Assembly (NCBI RefSeq): GCF_000801105.2
Contig: NC_079517.1
Span: 8,990,001-9,054,000 of the forward strand
Direction: 5' to 3'
From: Raphanus sativus
Taxonomy: Eukaryota; Streptophyta; Magnoliopsida; Brassicales; Brassicaceae
DNA length: 64,000 nt
Shown: piece after piece, positions 1 to 12,056 of the stretch
How positions within the stretch are numbered: the stretch's first letter is position 1
Layout of the letters: every line of letters begins with the position of its first letter
Notes under the pieces: model-generated
Database searches by the model: none
The model's input: only the letters and a program-made list of their open reading frames with translations
Told to the model about the DNA's origin: nothing
Program-made: the position numbers and the translations under genes

Positions 1-30
1 TAGATCGCCGCCTAAAAGCCGAAACCATCA

Positions 31-2183
31 TTAAATTTTCACTACTGTTTTGCCTTCGTCATCCGAAACGACACCGCCGTTCTCGATTCTCTCCCCAAGC
101 CAACCATCACATCTTTCAATCGAAGACGAACAAGATGTGACTGTTTCGTCACGAGAGGGACAGCTATCTTCCGCTGGTTTGGTCCCGAGGTCAACAATAA
201 TGGAGATGGGCTCCGTTAACAACCGCCCGTCACGCGGCGGCGAGAAAATCACCGGCTTGTACTCCATTTCTTCTCTTGGCAGCTTCAAGTACTTAAAGTG
301 TGCCTTCAACGACTCAAGTCCCTTTTCCCATATTTTTAAAAAAACTACATATAATTAATTATATAACTCCAATGTAATTTGCCAAAAGACTAAACCTTTG
401 TGTACCTGGACTCGAGCATAAGTGACCTCACAGATCTTACTCGACTGGAAGAGTCTCCAGCGATTATTGTGAAAGGCCTTGTAAAGTCTCCACACAGCTT
501 CAGGTGTTGTCATGTTCACAAACCCATATCCCACGTTGCACTTGTTGCTAATAATCAACAAAATGCAATCAGCTCATTAGTTATTAGTTTACTACTTTAA
601 TCAAATAAAACTAGGTGATTATTATTACCCGAAGTCAATTGGGAGGTAAACAAAGTCATAAGCTGACATGGGCGTCTGGTCCCCTTCGCTGATGATCTTT
701 TCGTTACAGTCGTTGCAATGTCTGTCCAACATACTCAGAAGCAGCTTCTGGCTGCACATAGGAAAACCATATTATAAAAAAAAATTGACTAGACAATGAT
801 ATTAGTAATCTCAATGGGCCCTAAGTATACAAAAATAGAAACACATGCACATAAGATCAAGACTATATCCGGAGGGTCCTGTTGACTTCCGTCAAACACC
901 GAATAAAAACAGAAACAAAGCATTTCCTCGTTTTGGACATTATGGACAGATCACATGCCCATCGCTATCACAAAGTATTCATGAAAAAGACAACGCATAT
1001 TATATGCTTACGTGTACTTGTTCGGGATGTTTTTGATCATCACCGTGGTACGACCGTCTCTAGACTCGGCAATGGCTTCTTCGTTTATGATGAACCGACC
1101 ATCGATGATACGATCCTTCTTCGTCGTACTCGTATGCATCTTAGACCGCTTCTTGTTTTGCTCGCACCGTTCATTATCACCCAAAGAGAGGTTGGGTTTG
1201 ACCGGTTTTCCCTTAACCGGCTCTTGTCTTCTCAACTGACGAAACCGCGGCGGTGGTGGCGGTGGCGGTGGCGGCGGAGGATGGTGATGGTGATGGTTGG
1301 AAAGGAAGCTCTTATCGAAACGTGAGGCGAGAATGAGTTTTTTGTTAAACCCACCGGGACGGCTAAACTGGACAACGATCGGTTTACCGTCGATTAATTT
1401 TCCGTCCATCTCACGGCGAGCTAACGCGGCGTCTCTGACGTCGTAAAACTCAACGAATCTCTGTTCTCTCTTGAACGGCGTCTCTCTCAGCTCCTTCACT
1501 TTCCCTGCGTATTAAATGCAATCAACGAATAAAAAAAAAGCGTGTATTTTTTTTATTACAGAACACTCGAAAACAAACAAACAAACAAGTCGGGAGCTTT
1601 TTGTCTTTTTACCATAAGCCTCAAAAATCTGACGGAGAGCTGCCGAAGAGATTGTTGGTTCTAAGTTGAAAACCACAAGCGAGCCTTGATTGTTCCCTTC
1701 GGGGACGGCCCTGAAATTTGGAAACGCGAAATGGGCCCACACCGTTCTTCCGGAGACGAGCCCACGCGCCGCGGCTCCGAAACGAACCTGCTGTTGTTGA
1801 TGCATGTGACGCTCGCGTATCTCCCTCAGCGCTCTCTGCGAGTGTCTAAGATCGTAGAAGTGAACGGTCACGATACCTTCGTGTGCTCTCTCCATTTGGA
1901 CTCCGCGAACCTCGCCGAACACCTCCATGTCCCGACGAATCGATGACTCGCTGACGTCACCTGGTACTGGTGAGAGCACTAGGGTTCTAGTCGGTATAGA
2001 CAACGACGGAGGAGGAGGGAGAGCTCCGGAGAAACCAGGGAAGAAACGAAGGTGAGGCGGCGGAGGAGGAGGAGGTAGAGGGAGAGGGAGGTAGATTCTT
2101 GTCGGAATAAAGTAAGGAATTGGGTTTAGGTTAGCCGGTAAGAACACCGGAGCTGTTGGGTTAAGGTGTCCGCTTAGAGACAT
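31..2183 (-). CDS. TEL2: TERMINAL EAR1-like / Mei2-like RNA-binding protein (TEL2 type)
   Basis: Five exons, read 1613-2183, 1012-1504, 629-751, 406-547 and 31-321, join in frame to 539 aa. Introns are GT-AG. A proline-rich N-terminus (about 35-62) is followed by RRM1 (about 65-125), RRM2 (about 166-242, starting near [10 protein letters not shown]) and the C-terminal Mei2-type RRM3, which starts at [13 protein letters not shown] near residue 343 and contains [23 protein letters not shown]3 is the hallmark of the Mei2/TEL family. TEL proteins act in shoot and root meristems and bind RNA. Between RRM2 and RRM3 lies a His5-Pro11 run coded by a GTG/GGC-type repeat. The length fits the Arabidopsis TEL2 protein (At1g67770) as I remember it. 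The start is the first in-frame ATG, ahead of the conserved N-terminus. TEL1 is the alternative paralogue, but the neighbours (pectate lyase, PSBY, KCR1) favour TEL2. Confidence 0.9.
1240..1300. repeat. Codon repeat encoding a His/Pro run in the TEL2-like gene
   Basis: On the plus strand this is a run of GGTGGC/GATGGT-type trinucleotides. On the coding strand it gives five histidines followed by eleven prolines between RRM2 and RRM3. Such runs change length easily, so the number of residues probably varies between accessions. Confidence 0.75.
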
Positions 2184-2688
2184 GGCGGTTTAAACGGGAG
2201 GAAAGTGAAGAGTTTAAGGAACTGGTGTTTTCGGTGACCGGTAACGGATAGTAATAAAGTGATGGGCGTTGATCTTCCTCAGTGATCGTACTCTCTCTCT
2301 TTATTTGGCCGCAGGGGATGAAGTGCAAAAGGTGGGATTTTCAGTTTTGTTTTATTCTATAGAATTTTTTTCATTATTTATTTCCATTCATATTTTTTTT
2401 GACAAGTAAAGTCAAGGTTCTTTAATCTGATGGTATAGTTTACTGTATATACTCACTCGTGCTAGGATTTGATATTTTTGCCCTTTGAGGATGTCACTAC
2501 AATGGATGATGGACGGTCTGGTTGGTATTTCCATGATTCTTCGAGCGGTTTGGAAAAAAATTGATAAAATTGTAAACAACGACGAAAAAGATGGTGATCA
2601 TGTGGTGTTATCAAATAAAACCCTTTGTATATATCTTAATTTATCGAATAAATATATAATTAAAAACCAAAAAAAAAATCTTTGCGAT

Positions 2689-2770
2689 ACAACTTTAAGC
2701 TATTTAAAGCCAAAAATAATAATTTTAACACAACTTTAAGCTATTTAAAGCCAAAAATGATAATTTTAAC
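2689..2770. repeat. Tandem duplication, two 41-bp units
   Basis: Two adjacent copies (2689-2729 and 2730-2770) of a unit starting ACAACTTTAAGCTATTTAAA differ at one position. They lie in non-coding DNA upstream of the TEL2-like gene. Confidence 0.85.
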
Positions 2771-3506
2771 TGTACATATAATAATTAATGAAAATTTTAA
2801 ATTTTCTCTCTGGCTTAGACTAAGTACTATAGTGTATATTATCCAATACTATTGTTTTTACATTTTTCAACATTTAACATCATCTTTTCATTTTAATATA
2901 TTATTTTAATACATATTCAATTTTTCATTAACAATGCTTTTAATAGAATTGAATATAACGTCAAATAATTTCATATCATATTTTTAGTTTTAAATATTTG
3001 GTTTATAACACAAATAATCAATTACAAATATTCAAATTTAAATGGCAAGCTTAAACAAATTAAAAATATTTTTATTTGTTTTTATTTTCTAGATATTTTT
3101 AATAATAAATACAAAACAAAATTTTAATGATTAAACAAATAAAAATCGTCTTAATCAAACACTGGTGATCAATGGTTTAGAAATTCATATTATATTCAAT
3201 ATGCATGAACATAAAAATGCATTGTAACGAGCTTGACATCAACTTTTAACTAAAGAGAACAGAAATAAAGATACATTACTAAAATAGAAAGAAACATGCA
3301 TAATTTATTAATGCAGAACATACATAAATACATTATTTAAACAAAAGACAAATATATAATACTAAGGCAGAAACAAACAAACATATATCATTATATTTTT
3401 ATAAACGGAAAATTGACATCAAACAAATTTCATTTAATCTCATAAACATCTTTATATTTTTAGTTTCAGTCTTTTATCTCGTCAATTGGTTTACTTTATA
3501 GCTGTT

Positions 3507-3598
3507 TTATCCAATTGTTTCTACTTTTTTGAGAACTGTTAAATTTATTCTATTCATTGATAATTTTCAAGATAACGCATTTGCTTTTCTTTTTATCG
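3507..3598 (+). repeat. Left arm of a dispersed inverted repeat
   Basis: This ~92-bp segment, from TTATCCAATTG through TCATTGATAATTTTCAAG, reappears as its reverse complement at 6102-6197 with about 10% differences. Similarity stops at both edges of the arm. I see no target duplication, so the element type is unknown. Confidence 0.75.
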
Positions 3599-5574
3599 TT
3601 TTTGTTGTGTTTCTCACAACTGAAGGAACATTTGATTTAAAGAGTTGAATTTTACAGAATTTGAGTAATTTGCATCACTCTCGTTGAATTTCTTAGATCT
3701 ACTATTTGCAAAACTAATATTTCCTCATATTTAACTACAATAACATGGTTGATCACAAAAAACAAATTAATTCTAACTTTGATTTGAAATGTTTATTTGT
3801 ACCATTTGATATAATTCATGTGTTTTTGCCAATGCATCATTCTCCGATTATCCGCTTTGTAGTATACACATGATGCTATTGTAAGCTCTATTCCATTTAT
3901 CTTTTTTTTTCTGTTAGTTGTAATGATTTATGTACAATGCTTTATCACACAGAAGATCAAATAAGAAATACTCGTTAAAATACTCAATAATTTTATTTCA
4001 GTATGCTTTAATTTTATCTGTAAAATTGGTCCTTAACAACTACACCATCACACCCATCAGTGTTTTCGATATCAAATGTATGCTTTAATCTAGATTATCT
4101 TTTATAGAAAAAAGCAACTTAAAATAGTTAAAACATGACAGAGTCTCGCATCCATTAATAGTTTGGTACATTTGAGCTCAAAGTGACAAGATTTTTAGAG
4201 GAGTTACTGTAGATCTATTGGAAACTGTTAGACATGCTGAGGGTGCATTCGAGATTGGCGTGAGATGCATATTAAAAAATATCAGAACTTGACATACAAA
4301 AAGATTCTCGATCAGCACAAGTCGTAAGTTTTCAGAATATATGTATGGTTGATAATTTTTTGCGTTATGATTCATCTAAGTGGTTGTGGTTGTGGTTTGG
4401 TTAGAAAAGAGTAATTAGGGTTTGACTGCTTGAAATGGATGCGGTTGAGGTTGTAAGAGTTTGCGGATATAGATGATTGTGGTTTCTAGTGTTTTAAACG
4501 TTTTTTATGACTGGTACAACAGTTATAAATTAATTAGTGTGTTTGCAGGATATTTGTGATTGGTTGATTATAAGATTTTGAAGCGGTTTAATAATAATAA
4601 TAATAATTTTTATTTAATTAATATCTTAAATTAGTTGAAATTTTAATTTTAATAAAAATTGTTTTGAAGATTTTTAGTAAAACTTTTAAGAGAATATTTT
4701 GTTTCATTTCTATATGTGTATATCTTTATATATGTATGTATATTAATATTTAAAAACAAATTATGATATTATTCGTGAATCGTGAATATAAATTAAAATA
4801 TAAAATGTGTACATATTTTTATTTATAATACTTCCATTTAAATTTTTATTTAAAATATTTTAGAAAATAACTTTTTATTTATTTATCCACCTACAACCAT
4901 CCGCAATAGCAAACGCTAGTTGGAATCAGTTTTTAATTTTAAAAAGTTCAGAACGATTTGAAGCAAATTGTAATTTTTTGTGATTGCTTCAAAACGTGAA
5001 TAACCACTACTAACCATAAAAACTGTGTTTGCGGATTATAGCGAAAAAACTAGTCGGAACTTTATACGTCAATGTTTTTAAACGGATTATCAAGAACTTG
5101 CAAAGATTATTCACAATTCAAGAGCATGAAACAATTTAGCGACAGAGCTCAAAGAGTAACAACGCTAAATAGACGTTTCCAAAATCTCAAACTTTCTCGA
5201 GCATAAATTTTTACAATGGATTATTAGCTAAGACTGCTGAATTTTGCCTATAAAAAACTATGTTTTGTTGATTGTTTTATTTTGATATTGTTACTATGAC
5301 CACATATAGTTACATATAGTTTATGAATAACGTAAATACCGTTTGGCGTTAATACAAAAAAAATTAAAAAAATGACTCAAAGAACAAATGAACCTAAAAC
5401 CTAAACTTTTAACCCTAGAAGAACACATTTTCCTATTAACTGGGTGCCATTATCCATGTATAATATATAGAATTTGGATGTGGATGCAATCGCTTGTATT
5501 GTCGTGTTCCCCATTTTCACCGCAAAGGTTCATGGGCCGATCTGTCATGTCTCTCACCATCTCAACGCAAACTA

Positions 5575-5654
5575 TCCATCTGCCTAGATATATTCTCTTG
5601 ACTACAAATTCCACCATCCATCTGCCTAGATATATTCTCTTTAGTACAAATTCC
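5575..5654. repeat. Tandem duplication, ~42-bp period
   Basis: TCCATCTGCCTAGATATATT followed by CTCTT and a shared ACAAATTCC occurs at 5575 and again at 5617. The two units are nearly identical. No gene is attached. Confidence 0.8.
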
Positions 5655-6101
5655 GTTTGTATGGTTATATCTTTATGTGTATAATGCTATAGATAACATA
5701 TTTTTCACGTAAACAATGAAAAAAACAAGAGTAATTGTTGACCAAACTTTTTTTTTCCTATACCAATATTCTTTTTTACTTCTCACGCACAATGACGGAG
5801 AGCATAACGTACGGGGGCACGTATCCCCAACTAACTTTTCATTTTTCTTTAACGAATGCTGTAAAATGTATCAAGTGCTCCCAACTCAAAAATAAAATAC
5901 AGTGGAAAATAGTTTGTGCCCCCTATTAAGTTTACTTCTGCATCCGCTCCTGTTCACTCATCATCTGAGAGAGAGGGAGAGAGATGTTTTCAGATAATTA
6001 TATATTGTATATGGTGATACATTATCACCAAAATATTTATTGTATATGTGTGTATAATAAATAAATGTATGTGAGCGTTTCAAAAAAATGAATAGATAAA
6101 T

Positions 6102-6197
6102 AAAGATTAAAAGAAAATCAGATGCATTGTCTTGAAAATTATCAATGAATAGAATGAATTTAACAGTTCTCAAAAAGGTTGAAACAATTGGATAATA
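6102..6197 (-). repeat. Right arm of the dispersed inverted repeat
   Basis: Reverse-complement partner of 3507-3598. It is itself flanked by two similar short stretches (AAAAATGAATARATAAATAAA and GTGAGCG) at about 6080-6105 and 6208-6240, suggesting an older layered repeat. Confidence 0.7.
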
Positions 6198-8035
6198 TGT
6201 TTCACCAAAAATGAATAAATAAATAAATATACGTGAGCGTATATGCACAGAGGCATTCTCTAATACATGTAGGGGATTTGAGTAAGAGGGTAGGACCAAT
6301 GAGGGACCCTGATGAAATCCTTGTTTTAAGGAATGTTATTGTTACCTACTTCCTTGTTTTTGGGCTGTCATTTGGTTTGTCGTGTTTTATGCCGTATTCT
6401 TCAGTAGTTCATTTATTACATGAACTTCTACAGCTTACTGTGAAAAAATATATAGAAGACTGAACTATACTATGTTGTATATATTATTCGAGATTTATAG
6501 TACATTTTTAGAGTTGCCAAAAATGAAATTTAAACCATTGAAGAACAAGCAAAACTTTTGATTCATCATAAGAAAGACACGTAAACCAAGAACTTTTAAC
6601 AAAAAACTTTTCTGTAAACCAGCACGAAACTAACTACCAATTTTTTTGTAGCAACGGTCAAACATGTGGTTCATAGTAGAATTATTATAACACGAAACGA
6701 ATCATACCACATAGTATATAACATAAAAGATAGTGTACACTTTTACTATGATGCAAAGTAGAAGAACTCATTTACTTTTTTTTTAATGACTAAAAGAACT
6801 CATTTACTCGTCATCGAGTTTTCTTTTTTGTTTTCTGGTTTGCAAGCTAGAAAAGCATCATTGTATAAGTTATTTATTGGCAGAAACCTAATCGTTGTTG
6901 GTCGTCGCGGTGAAGGAGAAAGCGATCCCGTAAAAACACATTTTCGTACTTGGCAGTTGGCACGTGCAGGTAACAATTCGACTGTGGGTAGTCTAATTGG
7001 CAAGGTTATGTTTTCTAATTATTTGGGCTACGTTGGGCCAATGGAAATATGTCTTTGAATATTTCTGTTTAGATATTTGGGTCTTCTTAACATGGGCCCA
7101 ATATAGTTGGAAAACAAACCAAGTTGGTTCAGAAGTTGGTTCAGAGCATTAGCATAATATAATCAATTATCCGATCAACATTTATCACAAAAACATTTAG
7201 AAAATGCTAATATCTTTCTAAATGCTATTTTCTCAATACACTTTTTCAATACTCTCATATAAAGCTTTGATAGAGTATATGCAGTTAAAATACATAGAAA
7301 CTTAAAAATAATTATATATATTAGCTTATTTGTATTTAATAATATAAAAATTGTGCTTATAACCAAAAATAATTTATATACTTTTAAAAATAAAAATTGC
7401 TATAAATATTTTAAGTTTAAAAATAAAAATATTTTACATTTAAAAATATAATATAATTTATATAATTACGCATATCATTCAATATTTTTAAGAAAAAAAC
7501 ATTACAGAATATATATTATATTACATATCATAAAAGAAATATATATATATTATATAATATATTATTTAGAAATAAATAAATTATATGTTGTATAATTTTA
7601 TGATTATATATATATGAATCATTTACTGCTCTACCAATAAATAAATAATGATAATTTATAAATAAATTATATATAATTAATTTATTTTATTTTGATAATA
7701 TCAAAATTTATTTACATTAAAAATAAACTTTATGTTTAAAATTTTTTTTTTACATTTATTTTTAAAATAATAATATTCATATTTAAAATTTAATTTAATT
7801 TATATAATAAATAAGATTCATTATTTTTAATAACAATTATATTATTAAATATTATAATTTAATATATATATTATATACTAATTCTTATGATAATTCTAAA
7901 AATTGTATTCTACTATAGATGTACTAATCATTTTATTAAAAAATTTACTAAGAGTATAAAGCTTTTGCAACACATTGTTTCTACAACATACTGCTGTGCC
8001 TTTTCATCAGTTCTACCAATCAAGATCTTAATCTA

Positions 8036-8360
8036 GGCGTTCGGTTAATTATTCGAATTCATGTTAGATTTTTGGGATTTGAATTCACCCTCCTAAGTCT
8101 CATTCAGGTTTTATATACTTATGTGTGCTCTGATTTGGTTAAAAATATACTATAGACTCTTAAAATTTTCTATAATTCTTTCTAAATTTCTATCACACTT
8201 TTTGAATGTTAACTTATTTCAGGTTTAACTAATAATTATTTTTCATATCTTTTCTACATTTGGATCAAAATAATCATAAATTGAGTAGTTAGGATATTTA
8301 TTTAGGTTTTTAATACTCTTTTCAGATACTAATCCATATCTTTAGGTCAAGTTCTTGGGA
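8036..8360. repeat. Degenerate copy of a repeat also present near 48500
   Basis: The order of motifs here (GTTCGGT, a TTTTGGG/GATTTGAATTCACCC block, then CTCATTCAGGTTTTATAT and GATTTGGTTAA) resembles that at 48505-48620. The similarity is patchy and was judged by eye. The two are probably copies of one old dispersed repeat family that I cannot name. Confidence 0.4.
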
Positions 8361-8536
8361 GTTTTCAGATTCAACACACTCCATTATCCAAACTATCCAG
8401 CGTGAGAGTTTTATATTTTATATAGATATTAACTGTTAATTAAATTATATATTCCTTTTTCCCATGGGGCTGAGGAATCATTGATTTGTAACGTCTTGTT
8501 TGCAAAGATTTATTGGAATATTCAAAAAAAAAAAAC

Positions 8537-8599
8537 GATTTTATTGGGACGTCTCAAAATTTATTGGCTAAAAAGATTTTATTGGGACGTCTCAAAAAT
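8537..8599. repeat. Short tandem duplication, 38-bp period
   Basis: GATTTTATTGGGACGTCTCA followed by AAA occurs at 8537 and again at 8575. Non-coding. Confidence 0.8.
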
Positions 8600-8705
8600 C
8601 ATATTATTATTATTATGTACCTTCTGTCTTCTGCCGACAATCATATATATAATGAGGGACTTTTCTCTCTTCTAAAGGTGTACACGTCAGCGTTTCTTTA
8701 AGTCT

Positions 8706-9911
8706 GTGGGGTCCACATTCTGCCCGGTTTTGATAGGTCGATTATGTTTGGTGTTTGGTCTGATTTTGGTTTTCCATGTTCGGTTAGATTATAAGTCAAA
8801 CGATGCGTTGAATAGATTAAGGTTTCATTCTTTTCGTTCTTCCAGTCTTCTTTCTCGCCGTCAAGATTTAATCTGGAAGCCCAAAGATTTCTCCTTTCAT
8901 ATATCTCTTAGCCTCTCTTATCATTCAACGTATCTTAATTTCGCCAATAATTGTTATTCATATTTAACTCGGTTACAATTTCAACCTTTTTGGATCCTTC
9001 ATGTCAAATCTATACATAGGAGAAATAAGTTCAACGATGTCGACCTCTCCGTTATGGTGTCTTAAAAGTTAATTATTGCAGGTTCAACACAATCAGAAAT
9101 ATCAAAAGCTTCATGGAAATAATCAAAAGCAGTGGATCTCAAGGACATATGAATGGTAACAACTAAAATATCTTCCTTTTCTTTTATGTATTTTTAATCC
9201 TTCTTTTGTTTCCTTTTCTCTCTTTGCGTGTGTGAGATTTTCTCATTCTTCATTACCTTTTGCCGATTGGTGATTTCTTTCATATGCTTCTTCAACCTCA
9301 GTTGTTAACAGTTTCTCTCGCATTGTCATCACCTGCAGTGAGTTTCATCTAAACATGGAGATTTGATTGTATCCTTTTCGTCTCTTTAGAACTATAAGTT
9401 TTTTTTCTTTCTTGATCTCGCCTTTTATTCTTGATCATCGTACATAATCTCAGCATTTTTTGGTCTCTTCTCTAAGATTTGTGTCACTACGAGAATTCTG
9501 TGATCCACGGTTCCAACTCTATTGAGCAGGTAACACCATTCTTTAAACATACATTAGTACTCTTATGTTGTTCCAGAATAGACTCAACTAAGGTTAGCAC
9601 TGTTGTCCTCCTCAAAACACATGAAACTGATTTTCTTTTCAAGTATTAGATTGTGGTCAGATTTTTTGTGTCCTCCAACAACATGACTGGTCCATTGTTT
9701 CTTGCACCAGTTTTCCTCACTACTAGCTATTGCTAACGGAAGGGACAAACAACAGAGATGACAAAACTCATCAAGAAAAAGGCAGCAAGTTTGATTCTTG
9801 AGGAGTTACGTTTTCCTTTCACAATTCCTCTTAAAATTTGTATATAGTTGTTTCTTTTACTCTGAAGCCCCACAAACCCCCTACATAATTTAGATTAGTA
9901 GCGGTGAGAAA
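8706..9911. other. Intron/exon-like DNA of uncertain origin, probably Helitron interior
   Basis: This stretch is less AT-rich than its surroundings and carries several splice-like junctions (for example GAGCAG followed by GTAAC near 9530). It has no intact reading frame with a family match. Its position upstream of the RPA-like scrap and the Helitron 3' end suggests it is the body of the same decayed element. The element's 5' end could not be found. Confidence 0.35.
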
Positions 9912-10030
9912 ATGGAGCTACCAAATTGTCCTGAGGAGCTAGCTGGCAATGGATATGTTTTCAAGCTACGTGTGACTCCCTACAGCCTCAGCGTACGTTC
10001 ACCGTCTCAGCAATAAGTGAAGCTTCACAT
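9912..10030 (+). pseudogene. Frameshifted RPA1-like OB-fold fragment
   Basis: From the ATG at 9912 the frame reads a stretch including CPEELAGNGYVFKLRVTPYS. A +1 shift at about 9990 is needed to continue into RTFTVSAISEAS. Together these resemble an OB-fold of replication protein A large-subunit-like proteins, where a 'PEEL..L.G..Y.FK.RVTPYN.....TFTVS.ISE' pattern is usual. RPA-like genes are carried by many plant Helitrons, and a Helitron 3' end lies ~910 bp downstream in the same orientation. The frameshift and later stops show it is broken. Assignment rests on remembered family sequence. Confidence 0.55.
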
Positions 10031-10940
10031 CTTATTTGGCACTCAGGCAGAGGTAGGATAAGCAACAGAATCTGCCAGCAACATATATGATGCGCCAAAG
10101 ATTTCACTGAGACTTGGTGAAGCAAGTCTGCCAGGTTCTGCAGCCGCCAATAACTAACGCCCCCGTAAGTGATTCTCGCAAGGCCATCTAACCGTCAACC
10201 CCTCTGTTTCAATTGTCTATTTCTACATGTTTTCTCTGCTTTGAATTGTGTACTTTGGATCTCTCTGATTTGCTGTAAACTATTTCTTACTGGTGTAAGA
10301 ATTACTTTGACTTTAATAACAAAGGGAGTAACATGTCTTCACTTATTAATCGATTTCTTCAACTTTATAAGTCAGTAAAGTTTAACGTCAATAATGCATA
10401 AACGTCGGTCATGTAAACATGATTTTTTTTTACTCTCTGAGATAGAATTGAAGACTACAAAAAATGTAGATTACAGCCTAAAATATTTTTTCTTTAAATA
10501 AAGACATTTAAAACGTTTATGTTTAATAATTTTTTTATCATAGATGCAATTTAATTACCAACTCTGCAATGAACTTAAAATAGTCTTCATTGCAAAAGAA
10601 TAAAACACACCAAAACAATCAAATAACCGTAATACACATAAAACCACTAACAAAAAAATTAAACAAATTCAAAGAAGCAGGAGAGCCATTTGAACACTAA
10701 AAATAACAAATTCATAAATTCACCACAACATAACCAGTTATAGCTACACAAACGACTTACGGTTTACCAAAAAATACTCACGAAAGAAATAATATACAAT
10801 TCTACCCACACCTACTGCAAAGCTTCAATAACAACTTCATAAACTACATTTGTCACAACAAAAAAAAAAGAAATTCACAAACTACAGAAACTCCAAAGTT
10901 AAAGAAAAAAAAATTACAGTAAACTAAAAAAAATCAATAT

Positions 10941-10970
10941 CCCCGCGCTTGCGCGGGGTCTCGCTCCTAG
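10941..10970 (+). mobile_element. Helitron 3' terminus (hairpin plus CTAG, T flank)
   Basis: CCCCGCGC-TT-GCGCGGGG is a perfect 8-bp-stem hairpin at 10941-10958. It is followed by TCTCGCTC and CTAG at 10967-10970, with T as the next base. A GC hairpin about 10 bases before CTRR, inserted next to T, is the diagnostic Helitron 3' end. The 5' TC end was not located, so only the terminus is annotated. Confidence 0.85.
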
Positions 10971-12056
10971 TGTTCATGAATGATCAAGCTTTCTTTGTTT
11001 GTTTGGTTGAGAACAATTTTAGTTATTTAGATCTTAGCACTATTGCGCATGAATACTATTAAACACAACAAAAAAAAACTGAAAAGTGCAGTAGCTGAAT
11101 TAAACTTGTATTGATAAGGTATATGTGAAGTGAAACATGACTCTTGTTTTTTCATCTTTTGCGTTGGAACAAGCTACTATGAACGTGAAGGCTCTGTCCC
11201 ATTCCAAATGCCAAAAAGAAAACGATCACATGGTATCGCAATTGGTTTATTTATTCCAAATTAGCTCAAAATCTCAAATAATCAAAAACAGAAAGAGAGA
11301 AATATTGCTCCACCGACAAAGTTTAATTCCATATCGAGAATGATAGGATCCTCACTCAAAATCAATTTGGAACCCGTGAGGTACGACGTTTTTGAACTTC
11401 ATTACCTTTATGATACATTCGTCTCATGATTAATTAGTTAGAGGCAACATTTAATGTTACATCCTAAAGTCACACTGAAAAAGTTTTCGGCTCCTTCTCC
11501 TTCAATTGCAATTATTGATCAAACGCTGAATTTAATTTCGTCTCATCACAGGAACACAAGAGCAAGAGCCAGATCTAGTCCAACTAGTGGAGATAATTCT
11601 GATCTTAGTTTTGTCAGACTGGCAAAAAAACCACACTCGACAGTTGCCTCTCACTTATTACAGATCATGCAGACAAATTAAATGCCATCCCAAAAACATA
11701 AGCATAATTTTTCAACTAGGACACAATATATTTCACATTTCAGCTACATTATGCAACATTCAGTCAATAATCAAGCTGTTGATTTTATTTATGACAATAA
11801 TTAGCCAACAATCTTGCAGCACTTGTACAAACCCCCACCATAACATACATTGGTCCCTACTCCAAAAAGTTTAAAAGAAACCCATTGGTCCAAACGGAAT
11901 CCATATAATACTTTAGTATACACATCAAATCCAACTTACAACTTTAACCCTCCCCATAATAAAAAATTAAAGGGCAACAAAATATTGACATAGGAGGACG
12001 AGCACATCCTCTTTCCATTTAATTAGGTACATTATAACTTAAGTAGATGGATCAGA
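10971..12056. other. Spacer downstream of the pectate lyase gene
   Basis: Open frames are short (under 100 codons) and show no family motifs. The part next to 12056 should hold the 3' UTR and poly(A) signals of the pectate lyase gene, which is read from the minus strand. Confidence 0.5.

Larger units (their letters stand above)
2184..8000. other. Gene-poor AT-rich spacer with decayed repeats
   Basis: No reading frame here has a recognisable domain. The first ~150 bases upstream of 2183 hold the probable 5' leader and promoter of the TEL2-like gene, with a CT-rich stretch near 2290. The rest is very AT-rich and contains the short tandem and inverted repeats listed separately. The short open frames near 6233-6463 and 6786-7058 show no family motif that I recognise. 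A slightly GC-richer patch near 6900-6970 may be a captured gene scrap but cannot be assigned. Confidence 0.6.

Noticed and set aside
5961..6299. Minus-strand frame of 112 codons
   Set aside because: Composed of simple ATA/TTT-rich repeat sequence (YLFIF-type runs) overlapping the inverted repeat arm.
6786..7058. Frame of 90 codons with a GRRGEGESD patch
   Set aside because: Considered as a gene scrap, but no domain is recognisable and the surroundings are decayed repeats.
8706..9065. Plus-strand frame of 119 codons
   Set aside because: No similarity that I can name. It lies in DNA that looks like decayed Helitron interior, so it is not called as a gene.
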